Of a stretch of DNA of 64,000 nt, positions 1 to 6,809 are shown one piece after another (position 1 is the first letter of the stretch; each line of letters opens with the position of its first letter). The DNA comes from Mycolicibacterium palauense. GTDB taxonomy: Bacteria > Actinomycetota > Actinomycetes > Mycobacteriales > Mycobacteriaceae. The position numbers and the translations under genes are program-made. The notes below the pieces were generated by a model. It did no database searches. It was not told the DNA's origin and saw only the letters and a program-made list of their open reading frames with translations. The stretch lies in contig NZ_NVQF01000003.1 of assembly GCF_002592005.1 (NCBI RefSeq), positions 62,001 through 126,000 of the forward strand, written 5' to 3'.

Positions 1-138
1 ATCGGCCAGGCGGTCCTGGCCGGTCTCGAGGTCGAGGGTGTTGATCAAAGCCTGGACCCGGCGCAACCGTCCGGGCGCCGGTTTGGCTTCCCGGTCCCCC
101 GTCCACTGCGGCTCGGTGGCCATGGGCTCGGTGGTCAT
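1..138 (-). CDS. CGNR zinc-finger / ABATE-domain regulator, N-terminal part
   Basis: Only the first 46 codons lie in the window; the gene runs off the left edge. It starts at the ATG read from 138 down and remains open to base 1. A short polar leader is followed by RLRRVQALINTLDLETGQD, which resembles the opening helix of ABATE-domain proteins (stress-induced, putative transcriptional regulators that end in a CGNR zinc finger). The zinc finger would lie outside the window, so the family call is by similarity only. The gene is divergent from the unknown gene at 220 and shares with it an intergenic region that holds a palindrome inside a promoter, which would suit local regulation. Confidence 0.6.
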   Translation of the reverse strand, partial: MTTEPMATEPQWTGDREAKPAPGRLRRVQALINTLDLETGQDRLAD

Positions 139-173
139 GGACCCAGCCTACCCGCGGTGACCATCAAAATCAG

Positions 174-201
174 TTGACTAGTCATGCATGACCGCTATAG
201 C
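174..201 (+). promoter_or_regulatory. SigA-like promoter with a palindromic operator in its spacer
   Basis: TTGACT at 174-179 and TATAGC at 196-201 are 16 bp apart and match a housekeeping -35/-10 pair. Between them, GTCATGCATGAC (181-192) is a perfect 12-bp palindrome, placed where a bound repressor would block RNA polymerase. The ATG at 184 falls inside this promoter, so it is unlikely to be a translation start. Confidence 0.5.
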
Positions 202-219
202 CTTTTTGAAGGTCATGTC

Positions 220-726
220 GTGAGAGGGGTCCAACCCGTGTCGCCGCACAGAATCGCCCCGCAACCGGGTGCAGCGCGTCCGTCCCGCCGTTCGGTTCCG
301 CGTCCGGTGCGCCCGGCCGGTCCGGTCCGTCCGGGCCGGCGGGTGCGGGTGCTGGCCCGCTGGCACGCCGCACGCTGGGATCGCATGGTGGAGGCCGGTG
401 CCGCGGCCGCACCGGGCACCCCGTTGGCCTGGCATGCGGCCCGGCTGACCGGGGACGCCGAGCGCCGCCGCCTGGCGCGGATCCTGGCCGCCGGGTTGGG
501 CCGGGCCCGGGTCCGCCATCCGTCGGGGCGTGCCGCCGATGCCGCGATCCTGGCCGCCGCGCCGCACGTCGACGAGCTGCTCGATCGGCTACGCGACGGT
601 GGACCGCTGCGTCCGCGCGGTGTCGCGCGGTTGCGGCTGCTGCTGGCCGATCAGTGCGGGCCGATGTACCGGCCCGGCCGGGGCAGTCTCACGGCCGCGC
701 TACGGGGTGTGCTGGCCGCCCTGTGA
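220..726 (+). CDS. Uncharacterised Arg/Ala-rich protein
   Basis: This 168-residue protein was not recognised. The GTG at 220 is preferred because GAAGG at 208-212 is a suitably spaced ribosome-binding site; the in-frame ATG at 184 lies between the -35 and -10 elements of the likely promoter. The first 45 residues are basic and proline-rich. The rest is predicted helical and rich in Ala, Leu and Arg, ending in RGSLTAALRGVLAAL. No signal peptide, membrane segment or catalytic motif is visible. The gene is divergent from a CGNR-type regulator and convergent with adhA. Codon use and GC content match the neighbours. Confidence 0.6.
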   Translation: MRGVQPVSPHRIAPQPGAARPSRRSVPRPVRPAGPVRPGRRVRVLARWHAARWDRMVEAGAAAAPGTPLAWHAARLTGDAERRRLARILAAGLGRARVRHPSGRAADAAILAAAPHVDELLDRLRDGGPLRPRGVARLRLLLADQCGPMYRPGRGSLTAALRGVLAAL

Positions 727-761
727 CGGAGCGGTGCACCGCCCTGTGATGGAGCCCCGGG

Positions 762-1769
762 TCAGAGCCGAAGCACCGCCGCTCCGGCGATGCGGCCCTC
801 GGCCAGATCGGTCAGCGCCCGATCGGCGGCCGACAGGGGATACTCCGGTGTGGTCACCGCGATGCGGTGCTGTGCGGCGAAGTCCAGGAAGGCCCGCGCA
901 TCGGCGCGGGTGTTCGAGGTCACCGACCGCATCTGGCGCTCCTGGAACAGGTGGCGCTGGTAGTTCAGCGGGGGAATGTCGCTGAGATGAATCCCGGCGA
1001 TCGACAGGGTGCCCCCGCGGTCCAACGCCTCCATGGCCGGCAGCACCAGCTCCCCGACCGGGGCGAACAGGATCGCCGCATCGAGCTTGACCGGCGGCGG
1101 GTCGGCGGCGCCCTGCGCCGAGGCCGCGCCGAGGGCCAGGGCCAGCTCGCGCGCCTGGGCGCCCCGGGTCATCACGTGCACCTCGGCGCCCTGGGCCAGC
1201 GCGACCTGCGCGGTGATGTGGGCGCTGCCGCCGAAGCCGTAGAGGCCCAGCCGGCCACCGGCGGGCAGGTCGGCGCGCAGCAGGGACCGGTATCCGATGA
1301 TGCCCGCGCACAACAGCGGCGCCAGTTCGGCGTCGGAGTAACCCGGGGGCAGCGGGTGTGCGAAAGCGGCGGGCACCGTGGCGAATTCGGCGTAGCCGCC
1401 GTCGGCGTCCCAGCCGGTGTAGCGAGACTGCGCGCACAGGTTCTCGCGGCCGGATGTGCAGAACCGGCAGCGGCCGCAGGTGTGGCGCAGCCAGGCGATA
1501 CCGACGCGGTCGCCGACTCCGAACTCCGGCCCGGCCTCGGCACCCACCTCGACGACCTCGGCGACCACCTCGTGCCCGGGGATGACGTGCGGACGGTGGA
1601 CGGCGAGGTCCCCCTCGGCGACGTGCAGATCCGTGCGGCACACGCCGCAGGCCCGCACGGCCACCAGCAGCTCGTCGGGGCCGGGCCGCGGAATCGGGGC
1701 CGAGACGAATTCGAGGGGCTCCGATCGCATCGGGCCGGGGCGGCGTACTCGCCAGGCGTTCATCGGCAT
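762..1769 (-). CDS. adhA: Zinc-dependent alcohol dehydrogenase (Rv1862 type)
   Basis: A 335-residue medium-chain dehydrogenase that should oxidise alcohols or reduce aldehydes with NAD(P). Catalytic zinc ligands are C41 in [10 protein letters not shown] and H66 in PGHE. The structural-zinc cysteines are C98, C101, C104 and C112, and a third catalytic ligand probably lies in [13 protein letters not shown] glycine-rich nucleotide site, YGFGGSAH, follows mid-protein. The ATG at 1769 was chosen over an upstream in-frame codon at 1811 because GGAG and AGGA lie just before it and the protein then starts like the family (MPMNAWRV). It is divergent from an Acg-like gene with a DosR-like box between them, so hypoxic induction is plausible. 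Neighbouring homologues of Rv1861 and apa support the adhA assignment. Confidence 0.88.
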   Translation of the reverse strand: MPMNAWRVRRPGPMRSEPLEFVSAPIPRPGPDELLVAVRACGVCRTDLHVAEGDLAVHRPHVIPGHEVVAEVVEVGAEAGPEFGVGDRVGIAWLRHTCGRCRFCTSGRENLCAQSRYTGWDADGGYAEFATVPAAFAHPLPPGYSDAELAPLLCAGIIGYRSLLRADLPAGGRLGLYGFGGSAHITAQVALAQGAEVHVMTRGAQARELALALGAASAQGAADPPPVKLDAAILFAPVGELVLPAMEALDRGGTLSIAGIHLSDIPPLNYQRHLFQERQMRSVTSNTRADARAFLDFAAQHRIAVTTPEYPLSAADRALTDLAEGRIAGAAVLRL

Positions 1770-1810
1770 TGCTCCATCCTGCCCCCCGCCGCCACGGGGC
1801 GTGGTCAACA

Positions 1811-1825
1811 AGGGACCAAGGGCCT
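1811..1825. promoter_or_regulatory. DosR-like box between adhA and acg
   Basis: AGGGACCAAGGGCCT keeps the GGGAC half and a GGNCC-type second half of the DosR (DevR) dyad. It lies 58 bp upstream of the acg start and 42 bp upstream of the adhA start. Acg (Rv2032) belongs to the DosR dormancy regulon in M. tuberculosis, which supports the reading. The match is imperfect. Confidence 0.45.
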
Positions 1826-1882
1826 GCGATCGGGGCCCTTATCCGCTCCTGATGGCCCGGCGCCGGTGCCACAGTGTTAGCC

Positions 1883-2881
1883 ATGAGTACTGGACGCCCT
1901 GACCAAGAAACGATTCTTGCGGCGCTGGCCCTGGCGGTCAGGGCGCCGTCGATCCACAATTCGCAGCCGTGGCTGTGGCGGGTGGGCGAGGACAGCGTGC
2001 AGCTCTACGCCGACACCGAGCGCCATCTGCCGCACACCGATCCGGCCCGTCGCGACCTGATCCTCAGTTGCGGTGTGGCACTGCAGCACTTCACCGTCGC
2101 GTTGGCGGCGCTGGGCTGGCAGGCCGTCGTGCACCGGTTGCCCAATTCGGCCGAACCCGACCACCTGGCCAGCATCGAGATCGGTGGGCGCACCGGTAGT
2201 GAGCAGGACATCGCGCTGGCCGCAGCCATCCCCCGCCGCCGCACGGACCGCCGCTGGTACAGCTCGTGGCCGGTGCCGGCCGGGGACATCGCGTTGATGG
2301 CCTCGCGGGCGGCGCGCTGCGGGGTGATGCTGCGACGTGTGGCGCCGGCCGAGCTGAAAACCGCAGTCGCCGAGGCGGTCCGTGCGCACACCGCCGACGC
2401 GGACTATCTGGCCGAACTGTCGATGTGGAGCGGGCGCTACGGCGCGGTTGCCGGGGTGCCCGCCCGCAACACCCCGGCGCCCGAAGCCGACGGCGGCATC
2501 CCGGGGCGGGTGTTCGCCAGCCCGGCGCTGCCCCAGCCCGCCGGCGCCGAACCGGCCGGCGACGCCGGGGTGCTGCTGGCGATGGGCACCGCCACCGACG
2601 ACCCGATGGCGGTGCTGCGCGCCGGCGAGGCCACCGGCGTGGTCCTGCTGACCGCGACGGCGTTGGGGCTGTCGAGCTGCCCGCTGACCGAGCCGCTGGA
2701 GATCGCCGACACCCGCGAGGAGGTGCGCCGCACGGCCCTCGGTGGTGACGGGTTCCCGCAGATGCTGCTGCGGGTGGGATGGGCCCCGCTGAACGCCGAC
2801 CCGCTGCCGGCCACTCCCCGGCGTGCGCTGGACGAGGTCGTCAAGCGCCTCGACGGCGAGCCGGTCCGCGCCACCGGCTAG
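1883..2881 (+). CDS. acg: Acg-family FMN-binding nitroreductase-like protein
   Basis: The product has 332 residues, close to Acg (Rv2032) of M. tuberculosis. Acg proteins are nitroreductase relatives that bind FMN but have a lid closing the active site; they are thought to store FMN or act in dormancy rather than reduce nitro compounds. Family marks include APSIHNSQPWLWRV near the N-terminus, ADTERHLPHTDPARRDLILSCG, the basic stretch PRRRTDRRWYS, and the C-terminal LLTATALGLSSCPLTEPLE. The start at 1883 (MSTGRPDQETIL) is preferred to an in-frame codon at 1874 on family alignment. Divergent from adhA and downstream of a DosR-like box. Several Acg paralogues occur per mycobacterial genome, so orthology to Rv2032 itself is uncertain. 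Confidence 0.8.
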   Translation: MSTGRPDQETILAALALAVRAPSIHNSQPWLWRVGEDSVQLYADTERHLPHTDPARRDLILSCGVALQHFTVALAALGWQAVVHRLPNSAEPDHLASIEIGGRTGSEQDIALAAAIPRRRTDRRWYSSWPVPAGDIALMASRAARCGVMLRRVAPAELKTAVAEAVRAHTADADYLAELSMWSGRYGAVAGVPARNTPAPEADGGIPGRVFASPALPQPAGAEPAGDAGVLLAMGTATDDPMAVLRAGEATGVVLLTATALGLSSCPLTEPLEIADTREEVRRTALGGDGFPQMLLRVGWAPLNADPLPATPRRALDEVVKRLDGEPVRATG

Positions 2882-2938
2882 CGTTCCCGGCCAGGCCGGT
2901 CACCGGCTCGTCTCCGGTGCGGCCGGCCGGGGCGCGGG

Positions 2939-3253
2939 TCAGTTCTTCCGCTGGACCAGTCCGACGACCCAGAGCAGCAGCACCGAGCCGAGAATGGCGG
3001 TGAACAGGGTGAACCACCACCCGCCGCCGGCGGTGTCGAGGAAGAAGCTGAGCAGGAAGCCGCCGATGAGCGCCCCGGCGATGCCGATCACGATGTTCAT
3101 CAGGATGCCCGCACCGCCGCCGGAGACGATCTTGCCGGCGATCCAGCCGGCGATCGCGCCGATGATGATGTAGCCGATCCAGCCGACGCTGGTCAGGGTC
3201 GTCGACCGGGCCAGGAATTCAGTGGTTGCCTCGGCAACGAGGGTTGCGGTCAT
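2939..3253 (-). CDS. GlsB/YeaQ/YmgE-family small membrane protein (Rv1861-like)
   Basis: A 104-residue integral membrane protein with three hydrophobic segments: about residues 24-43 (IGYIIIGAIAGWIAGKIVSG), 48-70 (ILMNIVIGIAGALIGGFLLS) and 79-99. The glycine-spaced GAIAGWIAGKI motif is typical of the transglycosylase-associated GlsB family, which is linked to general envelope stress; the molecular function is unknown. It has no catalytic residues of a real transglycosylase. It lies downstream of apa on the same strand, but a strong hairpin between them suggests separate transcription. Position between adhA and apa matches Rv1861. Confidence 0.8.
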   Translation of the reverse strand: MTATLVAEATTEFLARSTTLTSVGWIGYIIIGAIAGWIAGKIVSGGGAGILMNIVIGIAGALIGGFLLSFFLDTAGGGWWFTLFTAILGSVLLLWVVGLVQRKN

Positions 3254-3372
3254 GGCGGCCTCCTCGGTACTGCCGCGGAGCCGGGCGCTCGGCGGCGCGT
3301 GTCTCAGATATACCGCCGCCGGGTAACGAATGGGCGCGGATTACGGACACGATCGGCCACCCGCCGGTGACG

Positions 3373-3415
3373 ACGAATGCGCGCCCGACCGCGGGGCGGT
3401 CGGGCGCGCATTCGT
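3373..3415 (-). terminator. Hairpin terminator after apa
   Basis: Perfect 20-bp inverted repeat (3373-3392 and 3396-3415) with a GGG loop, starting 16 bp past the apa stop codon. There is no U-tract, as is common for mycobacterial intrinsic terminators. Confidence 0.65.
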
Positions 3416-3430
3416 GCGGTTCGCCGGGCC

Positions 3431-4528
3431 TCAGGCCGGTGGCGGCATCATCTCCGGCACCGGAGTGGTCACCGGGACCGGGACGCCGACCGGAGCGGGC
3501 GTGGCCGGCGGCGGCGCGTTCGGATCCGGCGGCGGCGCGTTGGGATCCGGCGGCGGCGCGTTCGGATCCGGCGGTGCGTTGGGGTCGGGCGGCGGTGGCG
3601 GAGGCGGAGGCGGCGGCGGGGCCCAGGGCCGGATAGAATTCGCCAGGGCGGCGGCGGCCGCCTTGTCGACCGGGTCCTTGGCGGTGCCCAGCCACACCAC
3701 GAACCAGCGCTCGTTGCGCTGCCCGCGCGGTGCGTTGACCCCCGCGTTGCCCACGACCCCGGCCCAGATCTGGCCGTCGGGTTTGGTGGTGTCGGTGAAC
3801 TTCACCTCGTAGTAGGAGGCGCTTCCGGTTAGCCCGTCGGCGTCGAGGGGAATGCTCTCCTGATTGATCCGGGTCCCCGGGTAGGGCATGAAGAACTCGC
3901 CCATGTCCGAGGCCAGCCGGACGGCGGCCTTGGCATTGTCGGGTTCGGCCCCGGCGAACAGCTTCAGGTCCAGGCGGCCCAGCAGGATGCTGGTGTCGGT
4001 GGCCGTCGGGGCCGGTTGCCCGTTGACGGCCGGGCCGGTCTCCTTGACCAGCAACGCCTGGCCGTAGTTGAGGCGGCTGGCGTCACCCTCCACCCAGCCG
4101 TTCGGGATGACGAAGCTGAAGTTGCCCGCCGCGTTGTCGATTCGGCCCGGTTCGGGAGGTGGCGGTGCGTTGGGGTCGGCCGGCGGTGGTGGCGGTGCGT
4201 TGGGGTCGGCCGGCGGTGGTGGCGGTGCGTTGGGGTCGGCCGGCGGAGGTGGCGGCGCGTTGGGGTCGGCCGGCGGAGGTGGCGGCGCGTTGGGGTCGAG
4301 CGGCGGAGGTGGCGGCGCGTTGGGGTCGAGCGGCGGTGGTGGCGGCGCGTTCGGGTCGGGCGGCGGCGCGGCCGTCGTCGGGCTGGGCGGGGCCGGTTCG
4401 ACCGGATCCGCGTTAGCCAGCGCCGTCGGCAGCACCAGGGCAACCGCGCTGACACCGGCAACCGCGGCAACCGCCAGCGACGTCCGAAGTCCCTTGCGTG
4501 GTGTCAGGGGCGAGTCCGGGTGGTCCAT
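3431..4528 (-). CDS. apa: Alanine/proline-rich secreted adhesin Apa (FAP, ModD)
   Basis: A 365-residue secreted fibronectin-attachment protein. Residues 1-40 form a signal peptide with a hydrophobic stretch [20 protein letters not shown] ending ANADP. Residues 41-125 are a proline-rich arm made of about seven [11 protein letters not shown] decapeptides. The folded domain begins at [18 protein letters not shown] and continues through [14 protein letters not shown], both hallmarks of Apa. A second proline/DPNA tail follows and ends in [17 protein letters not shown]. In M. tuberculosis Apa (Rv1860) the Thr-Pro regions are O-mannosylated and the protein is a major culture-filtrate antigen. The decapeptide array looks expanded. 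A PhoP-like direct repeat lies about 80 bp upstream. Confidence 0.93.
   Translation of the reverse strand: MDHPDSPLTPRKGLRTSLAVAAVAGVSAVALVLPTALANADPVEPAPPSPTTAAPPPDPNAPPPPPLDPNAPPPPPLDPNAPPPPPADPNAPPPPPADPNAPPPPPADPNAPPPPPADPNAPPPPEPGRIDNAAGNFSFVIPNGWVEGDASRLNYGQALLVKETGPAVNGQPAPTATDTSILLGRLDLKLFAGAEPDNAKAAVRLASDMGEFFMPYPGTRINQESIPLDADGLTGSASYYEVKFTDTTKPDGQIWAGVVGNAGVNAPRGQRNERWFVVWLGTAKDPVDKAAAAALANSIRPWAPPPPPPPPPPPDPNAPPDPNAPPPDPNAPPPDPNAPPPATPAPVGVPVPVTTPVPEMMPPPA
4161..4370 (-). repeat. 30-bp tandem repeat encoding [10 protein letters not shown] decapeptides in apa
   Basis: Units begin at 4161, 4191, 4221, 4251, 4281 and 4311, with a degenerate last unit from 4341. The period is exactly 30 bp, so copy-number change keeps the reading frame. 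A shorter DPNA array recurs near the C-terminus at about 3505-3590. Confidence 0.85.
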
Positions 4529-4852
4529 GGCGACGAAAATACCGTGTTACAGCCGTGACGCAAGTGTGTGATGCTCACCATGTGCCGCCCGGTCGGACTG
4601 TTGCATTCTCACAACCCGCTCACAACCCGGCAAACTGCCGCCGCGATCGTGAGGCCGGGTGTCCGAATCGATTCCGAATCGTTCCCGCGCCGGTTTTCGC
4701 CAACCTAGCTACTGTCCAGTAACATCGTCGTAGATCCACGCCACGACGCGAGGAAATCCCAGGTACTGGCCCGCCGGTGTGCCACGATTGCACGGCGGAT
4801 GGCGATAGGGGTTCAGCACCGGGTTCAGCGTTGAACACAAGGAGGTCATGCG
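4529..4852. other. Intergenic region between apa and the SDR gene
   Basis: No coding sequence is supported here. It is the divergent region serving apa (minus) and the SDR gene (plus). It holds the PhoP-like direct repeat at 4609-4626 and, at its right end, AAGGAGG (4839-4845), a strong ribosome-binding site seven bases before the ATG at 4853. Confidence 0.7.
4609..4626. promoter_or_regulatory. PhoP-like direct-repeat box upstream of apa
   Basis: TCACAAC-CCGC-TCACAAC: two identical heptamers separated by 4 bp, the geometry of the mycobacterial PhoP box (TCACAGC N4 TCACAGC) with one change per half. The 11-bp unit CTCACAACCCG is repeated exactly twice over 4608-4629. Confidence 0.5.
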
Positions 4853-5524
4853 ATGGAGGTCCTGGTCACCGGCGGTGATACCGAACTCGGCCGCGCCGTT
4901 GCCGAAGGATTCCGCGACGCCGGGCACAGGGTGGTGATCTGCGGCGCCAGCCGCAGCGACCTGGAGGTCGCCGCCAAGGAACTCGACGTCGACGCCATCG
5001 TCTGTGACACCACCGACGCCGCCAGCATGGCCGAGGCCCGGAGCCTGTTCCCCCGCCACCTGGACACCATCGTCAACGTGCCCGGGCCGCGCTGGGCCGA
5101 GGGCGACCCGCGCACTCTCACGCCCGCCGAGGCCGCCTCGTCGTGGCACCGGGCCCTCGACGAGATGGTCGTGGCCCCGATGCTGGCCCTGCAGACCGTC
5201 GGTGACCATCTGCGCTCCGGTGGGGCGATCATCAGCGTGGTGCCCGCGCCCCCCAAGGACGGCAGCGCCCAGGCCGCGGTCAAGGCCGCACTGTCGGCAT
5301 GGACCGCGGGGCAGGCCGCCTACTACGGCACCCGCGGGATCACCGTCAACGTCGTCGCGGCCGGTCAGAGCGCCGAGCCGGGCTACGCCGGGCTCAGCTC
5401 CACCGAGCCGTCGGTCGCCGCCGAGATCACCCGCAAGGCGCTGTTCCTGACCACCCCCGGCGCCCGCCACATCACCGGTCAGACGCTGCACGTCAGCAGC
5501 GGCGCGCTGGCACATTTCGGCTGA
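4853..5524 (+). CDS. Degenerate short-chain dehydrogenase-like protein (Rv1856c type)
   Basis: A 223-residue Rossmann protein of the SDR superfamily. The N-terminal cofactor loop is TGGDTELG instead of TGxxxGIG. In the active-site helix, the usual YxxxK is replaced by QAAVK (within GSAQAAVKAALSA): the lysine remains but the catalytic tyrosine is a glutamine. The C-terminal part, RGITVNVVAAGQS and HITGQTLHVSSGA, is normal for the family. It may therefore be a non-catalytic or altered-chemistry SDR. It follows a strong ribosome-binding site and precedes an LLM oxidoreductase in the same direction, as Rv1856c/Rv1855c do in M. tuberculosis. Substrate unknown. Confidence 0.8.
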   Translation: MEVLVTGGDTELGRAVAEGFRDAGHRVVICGASRSDLEVAAKELDVDAIVCDTTDAASMAEARSLFPRHLDTIVNVPGPRWAEGDPRTLTPAEAASSWHRALDEMVVAPMLALQTVGDHLRSGGAIISVVPAPPKDGSAQAAVKAALSAWTAGQAAYYGTRGITVNVVAAGQSAEPGYAGLSSTEPSVAAEITRKALFLTTPGARHITGQTLHVSSGALAHFG

Positions 5525-5656
5525 CCGCCCCGTTGCCGGGCGGCTGACCGCCGGGTCAACGTCCGCTGCTGTTCGGCGGCGGCCGGGATTTATTCCGCGA
5601 TTCGCGCCCGGTGAAACGCCCTTCCGGCCCGCTGCGGGGCGTTCTAGGGTCGATCC

Positions 5657-6571
5657 GTGACCATCAAACTTGGCTACCAGATCCCGAACTTCTCCTACGG
5701 CACCGGCGTCGAACAGCTCTTCCCCACCGTGGTCGCACAGGCCCAGGAGGCCGACCAGGCCGGTTTCGACGCCGTCTTCGTGATGGACCACTTCTACCAG
5801 CTGCCCATGCTGGGCTCCCCCGACCAGCCGATGCTGGAGGCCTACACCGCGCTGGGCGGGTTGGCCACCGCGACCGAACGGGTGCAGCTGGGCACCCTGG
5901 TCACCGGCAACACCTACCGCAACCCGACGCTGCTGGCCAAGGCGATCACCACCCTCGATGTGATCAGCCAGGGACGGGCCATCCTGGGTATCGGGACGGG
6001 GTGGTTCGAGCTCGAGCATGATCAGCTCGGGTTCGACTTCGGCACCTTCACCGAGCGGTTCGACAAGCTCGGCGAGGCCCTGCAGATCATCCTGCCGATG
6101 CTCGCCGGGGAGCGGCCGACCTTCTCGGGCACGTACTACCGTGTCGAGCAGGCCCTGGCCAATCCGCGCTTCCGCGACCATATTCCGCTGATGATCGGCG
6201 GCAGCGGCGAGAAGAAGACCATCCCGTTGGCCGCCCGCCACTTCGACCACCTCAACCTCATCGCCGGCTTCGACGAGCTGCCGGGCAAGGTCCGCGTCGC
6301 GCGTGAGCAGTGCGAGAAGATCGGCCGGGATCCGGCCACATTGGAGACCAGCACGCTGATCACCGTCATGATCGACGACAACGCCTCCGCCGAGCAGATT
6401 CCCGCCGAGATGGCACCGCGCATGGTGGTGGGAAGCGCCGAGTCGGTGGCCGAGCAGATCAAGACCAGGGTGTTCGACGCCGGTGTCGGCGGTGTGATCA
6501 TGAACATGCCCGTCTACACCCCCGGCGTGGTGGCCGCGGTCGGCGAGGCGCTGCGGCCGCTGCTGCCCTGA
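5657..6571 (+). CDS. LLM-class F420-dependent oxidoreductase (Rv1855c type)
   Basis: A 304-residue TIM-barrel luciferase-like monooxygenase-family protein, likely using reduced coenzyme F420. Family marks are KLGYQIPNFSY at the N-terminus, FDAVFVMDHFYQLP near residue 35, TALGGLATATERVQLGTLV, RAILGIGTGWFELEH, and PLMIGGSGEKKTIPLAARHFDHLN near residue 180. GTG at 5657 is the start and fits the family N-terminus. It lies 132 bp after the SDR gene and in the same direction, followed by ndh. The substrate is not predictable. Confidence 0.85.
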   Translation: MTIKLGYQIPNFSYGTGVEQLFPTVVAQAQEADQAGFDAVFVMDHFYQLPMLGSPDQPMLEAYTALGGLATATERVQLGTLVTGNTYRNPTLLAKAITTLDVISQGRAILGIGTGWFELEHDQLGFDFGTFTERFDKLGEALQIILPMLAGERPTFSGTYYRVEQALANPRFRDHIPLMIGGSGEKKTIPLAARHFDHLNLIAGFDELPGKVRVAREQCEKIGRDPATLETSTLITVMIDDNASAEQIPAEMAPRMVVGSAESVAEQIKTRVFDAGVGGVIMNMPVYTPGVVAAVGEALRPLLP

Positions 6572-6713
6572 GCAGCCGCCCTGAGCGGCCAAGAAGCCCT
6601 CGCCGCCGGGGATGGCACCGGCGCGTCAGGTCCGGTTCGCGGTGATTTCGCCGGCGCTGCACCCGGTCGGCGCGCCGCACGGATGAGGGGCGACTACCGT
6701 ATGTGCCGTACAG

Positions 6714-6746
6714 GTTGTAAGAGGTTGTAGTTGTAAGAGGTTGTAG
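6714..6746. repeat. 17-bp direct repeat upstream of ndh
   Basis: GTTGTAAGAGGTTGTAG occurs at 6714-6730 and again at 6730-6746, sharing one base (period 16). This gives four GTTGTA hexamers spaced 10, 6 and 10 bp. It is AT-richer than the surroundings and lies 64 bp before the ndh start, so tandem regulator sites are likely. Confidence 0.6.
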
Positions 6747-6809
6747 GACGCAGGAACAGACGCGACACCGGGCGTCTGCGCCGCCGTGTTCGCCGTATGA
6801 GGAGCCGTC

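Noticed and set aside
184..186. ATG at 184 as start of the first plus-strand gene
   Set aside because: It lies between the -35 and -10 elements and has no ribosome-binding site; the GTG at 220 has GAAGG upstream.
732..743. GCGGTGCACCGC palindrome between convergent genes
   Set aside because: The stem is only six bases in very GC-rich DNA, so it is expected by chance and too weak to call a terminator.
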